A DNA stretch of 10,078 bases from assembly GCF_010093535.1 (NCBI RefSeq), contig NW_022985187.1, positions 128,784-138,861 on the forward strand, read 5' to 3'. The notes beneath the pieces are model-generated. The model did not search any database and was not told the DNA's origin. It worked only from the letters and a program-made list of their open reading frames with translations. Position numbers and translations under genes: made by a program. Each line of letters starts with the position of its first letter. Position 1 is the first letter of the stretch. Below, piece after piece: positions 5,723 through 10,078 of the stretch. The stretch is from Lindgomyces ingoldianus. Lineage: Eukaryota > Ascomycota > Dothideomycetes > Pleosporales > Lindgomycetaceae.

Positions 5723-6329
5723 TTAAAGTCAAGATATCTCTTTATTTACTAGTTAGATTGTCTACTTGTTGTTGCACTAGATTATAATAGTTAAATTAAG
5801 CAGCTTAACTTATAGTTTATTAAGAAGTATTCTTGTAAACATAGCTTTCTTAGCAACTTAGAATAGTGTAAGTAATTCTGCTTTTATTGTTAACATTATA
5901 ACTATATCTTGTTTATTTACTTACTATGTAATCTATCTGCTAAATAGTTAAATAATATAGCCTTAAAAGCTTTTTCTATTTAGTGTATTATTTATAAATA
6001 ATGTATTACTTGCTACTACAAGGTAGTCTTCTCCTTCTAATTAAAGTGCGTACGTCTGTGTCGCATGTAGGTATAGGATAACTTAATTAGCTGCATCCTA
6101 ATAGTTAGATGCGGGATTTGTAAAAAACTGTGTAAGGCGTAATGTAGCAAAGGCAATGTCTAGTCTTATAGTAACTACTGTAAAGAGTAGAGATCTAATC
6201 TTCTGCTAATATTAATTTACTTCTAATAAGGTTGTAAAACTAGATTGCAGCATAAGTTTAATCTTACTTATAAGTGTAGTATGCTGCAGGTCTTTTCTAT
6301 TAGCTAGCCTAGCTATCTTATTAATATAT
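5723..6329 (-). pseudogene. copia pol: presumed RNase H N-terminal part and linker, heavily RIP-mutated
   Basis: By position this should encode the end of the reverse transcriptase connection and the first two thirds of RNase H. Composition becomes AT-rich from about 5720 rightwards and stops multiply. A short better-preserved patch (about 6040-6130, with CG and CA steps) interrupts it. I did not resolve the RNase H catalytic carboxylates. The assignment rests on lying between the reverse transcriptase and the RNase H end. Confidence 0.5.
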
Positions 6330-7080
6330 AAGGCCTATAACAGCTAAATTATTTATTACTATTAATTTTTAATAATCTTAACTTTTAAGAACTATTATAG
6401 GTCTTTACTTTTTATTAGAGTATACTTCTCTTATAACTAGTCTACTACACGCTGTGCATCTGCTTTAGAGCCTTTTTTATACACAATAATAAGGTTATCT
6501 ATGTAAAAAAAGATAAATATTCTAGCTTTAGTTATATAGTAAAGTTTATATAAAATAGCTAAAAACCTAAGGCCTTTAAAAGTTATTATAAAATAGTGTT
6601 ACTAAAGTAAAAAAAAAATTTATAGGCTATATAGTGCCTTTTAAAGCTTTAGTATTATACCTAGTTTCTAATAGCCTCTTAGCATCTACATGTAGATATT
6701 GCAGTTAATTACTATATGTATAAATGTGTTAGTTATGTTGTATTATTTAAGCTCTAAGTTAAAGTGTGTAAATATTACTATTAGCATTTAAAATAAGCGT
6801 TCTGCTAGAGTAGCAGTGTAGGTATTTTATGTAGTAATGTTTCTTTATTAATTACTATAGACTACTAGTTGCGCCTTATATTTTTATAATCTATAGTGCT
6901 TATTAAGCTTATAGGTGTACACCTACATATAATCTAGAATCTGCTGTTTAGCTGCCTTAATTAGCTTTATTTAGACCTCTGTTTAGAATTTTATTATCTA
7001 GTAACTATCTAGGTGCGTTCTTTCTGCTACTTTAAACATCTTATATAGAGGGTGCTTCTCTAGTTACTTTTAAGTTAATA
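6330..7080 (-). pseudogene. copia pol: reverse transcriptase domain, RIP-inactivated
   Basis: Read on the - strand with stops ignored, the family's landmarks occur in order. VYTYKLNK (6922-6899) and KYKAQLVV (about 6886-6863) match the F-T-Y-K-L ... K-Y-K-A-R-L-V conserved block. YTATLAERLF (about 6823-6794) and NLELK follow, corresponding to the first catalytic-aspartate region. FFYIDNLIIV then covers the YVDD catalytic box: at 6505-6494 it reads Y-I-D-N, where GTA-to-ATA and GAC-to-AAC changes both fit G-to-A mutation and remove the second catalytic Asp. KADAQRVVD and a W-less FLKVKII stretch follow. Many TAG codons sit where Trp or Gln is expected. The protein would copy element RNA into DNA in virus-like particles; this copy cannot. 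Confidence 0.85.
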
Positions 7081-9479
7081 GTAAAAGTAGTAGCTAGCTT
7101 TTATAAAGTGTCTTTTTTTTAAATAGCATTTTTATTAATGCTGCTTTATTTAGTGTCTTGCTGCTATGCTTTCTTACACTTTTAAATCTTATACTAGCTA
7201 TAAAGGCTATAGCTTATAGTATAGTTTTTAATAACCTTATTTAGCTTAGCTTTAGTGCTGCTCTAGCTATTAACTACATAAGTAATGCTGCAGGTAGCAG
7301 AGTATTTAGAGAAGACAGATAGTTATCTCTAATTTTCTTTTCTTAATAGTAGCCTAGTAAGTCTACTTTATTAAAATTTAATGTATTATTTATAGTGTTA
7401 TCTTTATAAAATAACTTTGTCTTTAGCTAATAACTAAGTATTAGAAGCTTAATTATTTTAATGTATATAGTAATTTTTTTTACTATGTTATACATAAAGT
7501 TATTTATTAAGTCTTTAGGCTTACTACTAAAAATTAAGTGTTTATTAAAAATAACATTATGTGTATAAATTACTTTTGCTAGTAGTAGTATCTATACATA
7601 GTAGATATTTAATAATTAGTACTTAACTAGATATTTAATTTACGCCTTTAGGTCTAGCCTCTATAGCTTAGATTTATTTTAATGTGTGTTATTAGTTATT
7701 ATAAATGCTTTATAGCTATAAGCTTTTAAATGTGTAAAGCTTAGCTTTTAAATTAATGTAATAACTTTATTATTTAAAGCTACTTATATAAAAAAGATCT
7801 TATATAGTGTCTTCTAGTTATTAGCATAGTTTAGTGTCTAATTATATAGGTATACGCTAGCTCTAGTAATGTATAGCTATATGTTCTATAGTAGGTTAGC
7901 ATCTAGTTGCATAGCTTATAACTTCTTCTTATTTACACCTTTTAAGTGTTTAGCTTCTCTGTTCTAGGCTTATGTATCTAGTGCTAAAAGCTTAATAGTT
8001 ATTCTATGTAATACTAGCTAGCGTTTTACCTCTAGTTTTACTATTATAATCTTATTATTAGCTTTAATAACTTTTATAGTAATATTATAATAGTTTTTTA
8101 AAAAAAAAGATAAAGATTATAAAAGCTTTAATAATTAATTTAGTAGGCCTATTATTTTTAAAGTAAAGGTCTTACTAAAGGCTAAAATACTTATTAGTAA
8201 TTAGCATTTAACTTTACTTTTTTATAATGCTTTATGCTTTATATGCATAGAAATTAATTAATAGTCTTTTACTAAGTCTACTATTACTAATTTATAGTGT
8301 GTAGCTAATTTATTATTATATCTTAGCTCTACTACATAAGTTATATTAGACTGTTATAATTTCTTTAATTTACACCTTCTTAGCTTACTATATAAAGTGT
8401 TAAAGTGTAGCTAGTCTAGAGTGTCTTAGACACTTATACTATAGCTCTACTAATGCTTTTTATAGACTATATTTAGTTCTTGTGTTAATTATGTGTGTAT
8501 AATATAAGCCCTTTTATAGTAGATAGTACTCTAACACTTATTAGCTATAGATTTTTATAAGATTTTTAATTATTATCTTATTTAAAGCCTTTAAAGCAGT
8601 TAGCTTTACTTATATGTCCTACTAGATTCTTTTCTGTTGTAGTAGGCAGAACAAGACTAAGTTGCACAGCAGGTCTAGGCACAGTGCAGCGTTATGTAGT
8701 ACAAGACTATATGCTTAACTATATGTTCTATGCTTACTTTTTAAGCTTAGTGTAATTAATTTATAGCTTTAAATCTATATATAAAAGTTTCTAGACTAAA
8801 TAAAGTCTTTTAGTGTTAGTAAATAATAGTTATAAATCTAATTAAAATTATTTATAATATAGCATGTTAAGCCTAAGTTAAAGATAAATAATTCTTTTAG
8901 TAGATATCTATTCTAGTTTAAATTAACTATAGCTAGTAATATAGCTGCCTTAACTTTTAATACTTTCTAGCTTTTAAGTTAGTCTTCTTATATCTTTAGT
9001 ATAAGTGTATATAAACTCTTTAGAATTAGTATTTTTAAATTATGTCTACACTAACCTTTAAGTAGGCCTTAAAATTCTAAGTTATGCTTACACTTTAATG
9101 CTATAAGCTTTTTAACTCTCTTATTTAGCATCTACTAGTCTAGTGCTTTGTCTAGATAAACATAAAAGCAGTCCTTTAGTGCATAAATGTGTCTACATGT
9201 AAGACATTTAGTGCTTTTTATTTTAGTAAGTTTCTAGCTTAAAAATAACTTCTTATTATTTTTTTAATAATGTTAATGTTAAGGTCTACTTTATTTTTTT
9301 AACATTACAACTTCTACACTATAGGCGTCTTTATTTATGCCCTAGGTAGTTTTTCTACTTTTAGTAAAGTATAATAAGTTATTTATTATAAAAGCAGCTT
9401 TATGCTTTCTTATATATATTAGATAATTTAATATTATGTGTTTTTAAAAGCGCTTTATTATTTCTTTTTAATTTATATT
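7081..9479 (-). pseudogene. copia pol: presumed protease and integrase region, unreadable
   Basis: The position between gag and reverse transcriptase is where copia elements encode zinc knuckle, protease and integrase. The DNA is extremely AT-rich and every frame is broken. I could not find the HHCC zinc site, the integrase DDE residues or the protease Asp with confidence. A less mutated patch at about 8625-8715 (with CA, TG and one CG) translates on the - strand to a stretch ending LVGHISKANCFK, which might be the H-containing start of the integrase zinc domain, but this is weak. In 7681-7980 I count about 15 TG and about 4 CA, so mutation fell mainly on + strand cytosines. Confidence 0.45.
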
Positions 9480-10078
9480 TAGTGTAAACTATTTACTTTC
9501 CTAAAAGGTTGTAGACTAATAAGGGGCAACTTTATTTATAGTAGTTAGAAAGTCCTTTGTAACAGCATTAAACTATGTTGTTTCTAGAACATTTTATGTC
9601 TCTGCTTCTGTGGCAGCGTAATCATACTCTGCTAGCTATAGGTCCTATATGCTTGCGTTTCTTAGTAGCTTTAAAGATGCATTATATTAGTTATGCGCAC
9701 ATTCTTGTTTAAATTAGTTGTTAACACCTACTGTAGCTTTAAAGTTTGTAATCTACTGTCTAAGTAGTTAATCTAGGGAACAGCATGTACACTGTAGATG
9801 CAGGCTAACTGTTAACTAGATAAAGACAATAATCTGTTAGAGGCTTAATTGCTTTTTTTTATAATTATGTCTGTTACTCTTGTACTTGTTAGCCTTAATC
9901 TTATAGTATTTAATAGCTTTTTTAAAGGCTCTAACACTGCTTGTTAATAGCTTGTTTATGTGCGTAGGCGTTTTGACGTTAGAGGCTGGTGAAAACTCAG
10001 CTATTAGCGGCATCTCTGGAGCTCTTGGTTTGGAGATCATTTGGATGGTCAACTTAGGATCCACTTGCGGCCAGATGC
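9480..10078 (-). pseudogene. copia gag, partial (start outside window), RIP-damaged
   Basis: On the - strand the frame is open from the window edge to a stop at 9837-9839. The listed start at 10064 is a GTG and the frame stays open upstream of it, so the true start lies outside. The stretch FKKAIKYYKIKANKYK is a basic helix-like piece resembling the N-terminal half of copia gag. In another frame further on (about 9680-9490) come NASI...LAEYDYAATEAET and NAVTKDFLTTINKVAPY, which resemble the gag motif where W-L-x-x-W precedes an acidic stretch and then an F-x-x-A-V ... A-P block. The frame change implies at least one indel besides stop codons. The last ~115 bp (9965-10078) has normal composition while the rest is RIP-shifted. 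Gag would form the particle shell. Confidence 0.65.

Larger units (their letters stand above)
5084..10078 (-). mobile_element. Ty1/copia LTR retrotransposon, RIP-inactivated, 5' end outside the window
   Basis: On the - strand, from right to left, the order is gag (about 9480-10078, running off the window), an unresolved protease/integrase part, reverse transcriptase (about 6330-7080), RNase H ending at a stop at 5474-5476, a purine tract and the 3' LTR (5084-5424). Reverse transcriptase after the integrase position and the copia-type C-terminal motif (MLADRLTK) identify the superfamily. The 5 kb present would be nearly the whole element; only the gag start and 5' LTR are missing. Many in-frame TAG and TAA codons make it non-functional. 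Most of the interior is strongly AT-shifted, but both visible ends are not. Confidence 0.9.

Noticed and set aside
10062..10064. GTG as the true start of the gag frame
   Set aside because: The frame is open to the window edge upstream and eukaryotic genes do not normally start with GTG. The real start lies beyond the window.

Overview
The window looks like an AT-rich block from a filamentous ascomycete genome, built almost entirely of decayed transposable elements. Most of it carries the mark of repeat-induced point mutation (RIP): TpA is very common, CpA and/or TpG is depleted, CpG is rare, and stop codons run through every frame. I see no intact host protein gene. The species cannot be named from the sequence.

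Layout. 1-29 is a TG microsatellite. 30-2049 is RIP-mutated DNA with two direct copies of an LTR-like repeat (464-743, 1058-1288) and a 9-bp-periodic minisatellite (about 1580-1925). 2050-2211 is a probable solo LTR with a 5-bp target duplication. 2963-3162 is a third copy of the LTR-like repeat, inverted. 3410-4013 is nearly saturated with RIP. 4014-4650 is a 201-bp LTR (+ orientation, with an upstream purine tract) split by a complete 431-bp miniature LTR retrotransposon (4118-4548, - orientation). 4651-5083 is unassigned RIP DNA. From 5084 to the right edge lies one Ty1/copia retrotransposon on the - strand: 3' LTR (5084-5424), purine tract, RNase H end and pol stop (5474), reverse transcriptase (about 6330-7080), an unresolved integrase/protease part, and gag running off the window at 10078.

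The main discovery candidate is the 431-bp element. It has two identical 77-bp LTRs (TG...CA), a perfect GCAAG target duplication, a primer site complementary to the anticodon half of initiator tRNA-Met, and a purine tract. It has no coding capacity and no visible RIP. Its interior also holds tRNA-like A-box and B-box motifs right next to the primer site. Its 3' junction closely resembles that of the neighbouring copia element, which suggests, without proving, that a copia family mobilises it.

History read from the nesting: older elements were inserted and heavily mutated, and the miniature element landed later in an old LTR. The copia element shows two further oddities. Its ends are spared while its middle is heavily mutated, and the mutations are strand-biased, with the bias switching from one block to the next.
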